NCBI GenBank assembly: GCA_002493325.1
Contig: DKYL01000093.1
Span: 23,468 to 60,202 of the forward strand
Direction: 5' to 3'
DNA length: 36,735 nt
Source: Ruminococcaceae bacterium UBA7101
Lineage (GTDB): Bacteria; Bacillota; Clostridia; Oscillospirales; Acutalibacteraceae
In this document: one piece after another, positions 36,161-36,735 of the stretch
Layout: each line of letters begins with the position of its first letter
How positions within the stretch are numbered: the first letter of the stretch is position 1
Made by a program: the position numbers and the translations under genes
The notes under the pieces: generated by a model
What the model was told of the DNA's origin: nothing
What the model saw: the letters and a program-made list of their open reading frames with translations, nothing else
Databases searched by the model: none

Positions 36161-36735
36161 ATGTTTTTTAAAAAGAAATTACCACCATATCCATTTAAAA
36201 AATATCCGATTATGCAACAGCCGTCATTAGTACCGACATCAGGTCAGCAGGCGCAGATTGACCGCAGGTTCGGAATGTTTCTGCACTTTGGAATCAACAC
36301 CTTTAACAACACAGAATGGTCTGACGGCAAGCTGCCGATTGAAAGCTATCGACCAACGGCAATAGATGCCGACAGTTGGGTGAAAACTGCGTATGAGGCA
36401 GGTATGAATTATGTAATCATAATCACAAAGCATCACGACGGATTTTGCCTGTGGGATACACACACAACAACCTATTCCGTAAACTATTCGCCAAACAAAA
36501 CAGACGTAGTAAAGGCAGTTGCCGATGCGTGCAAAAAGTACGAAATAAAGCTTGGGTTGTATTATTCTTTATGGGACAGGCATGAAAAATGCTATAAAAA
36601 CGATGAACAATATGTTCAGTATATGGAAAAGCATTTAACGGAACTGATGGACGGCAGATACGGCGAAATTGTTGAACTGTGGTTTGACGGAGAGTGGGAC
36701 AAGCCCTGCCGTGCATGGCAGCTTGACAGACTTTA
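36161..36735 (+). CDS. Second GH29 alpha-L-fucosidase (N-terminal part; gene runs off the window)
   Basis: ATG 36161 follows AAGGAG and the frame stays open for 191 codons to the end of the window. The protein begins MFFKKKLPPYPFKKY without a signal peptide. GH29 blocks are clear: RRFGMFLHFGIN (35-46), KHHDGFCLWDT (90-100) and the nucleophile Asp176 in ELWFDGEWD. It lies 13 bp after the first GH29 gene in the same operon. The two differ in length before the barrel and in loop sequence (for example the RTTHKLPD insert in the first is absent here), so they are diverged paralogues and probably differ in linkage preference. The acid/base and C-terminal domain are beyond the window. Confidence 0.93.
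   Translation, partial: MFFKKKLPPYPFKKYPIMQQPSLVPTSGQQAQIDRRFGMFLHFGINTFNNTEWSDGKLPIESYRPTAIDADSWVKTAYEAGMNYVIIITKHHDGFCLWDTHTTTYSVNYSPNKTDVVKAVADACKKYEIKLGLYYSLWDRHEKCYKNDEQYVQYMEKHLTELMDGRYGEIVELWFDGEWDKPCRAWQLDRL

Overview
The window looks like a piece of a low-GC Bacillota genome, most likely a gut Clostridia member of the Oscillospiraceae/Ruminococcaceae type. This is inferred from the AT-rich sequence, strong GGAGG-type ribosome binding sites, GPH-type sugar symporters, a BspA-like leucine-rich repeat protein and the carbohydrate gene content. It is a dense glycan-utilisation region: about eleven glycoside hydrolase genes or candidates, two symporters, three sugar-responsive regulators (one only as a 3' tail) and a sugar isomerase/kinase pair. 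No RNA genes, CRISPR arrays, insertion sequences or phage genes were seen.

Layout. (1) 1-66 is the 3' end of an AraC-type regulator. (2) 288-3567 (+) is a tightly coupled trio: GntR/UTRA regulator, class I phosphomannose isomerase-like protein and ROK kinase. It ends in a perfect 18-bp bidirectional hairpin shared with the converging set. (3) 9153-3618 (-) encodes a clan-D-like (GH36-like) glycosidase, a GH109-like Gfo/Idh/MocA protein and a beta-helix lipoprotein (GH141-like). (4) 9257-9540 (+) is a relic of a hydrolase gene. (5) 21784-9551 (-) is a seven-gene operon: LacI regulator, uncharacterised 769-aa putative alpha/alpha-barrel glycosidase, GH35, GPH symporter, membrane-anchored LRR protein, GH39 and GH2. 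(6) 21902-26990 (+) is the divergent operon: GH3, xylulokinase and FucI-like isomerase, ended by a second perfect 18-bp hairpin. (7) 27139-27523 (-) is a mosaic relic with pieces of GH36- and GH2-like genes. (8) 27668-36735 (+) encodes a GPH symporter with a long charged tail, a secreted or membrane-anchored GH18 with an F5/8C domain, a polytopic membrane protein, GH89, GH29 and a second GH29 that runs off the window.

How it fits together. Nearly all hydrolases lack signal peptides and there is no ABC transporter. The scheme is therefore probably import of oligosaccharides by the two symporters, then exo-acting trimming in the cytoplasm. Only the beta-helix lipoprotein and the GH18 protein look exported. 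The GH3/GH39/xylulokinase part points to xylose-containing plant glycans. GH89, GH29 x2, GH109-like, GH18 and the beta-galactosidases would suit fucosylated, amino-sugar-rich glycans such as mucin O-glycans. The regulatory core is the 117-bp gap between lacI and the GH3 gene, where two near-consensus promoters face each other across one palindrome. A single LacI dimer could switch both operons and autoregulate.
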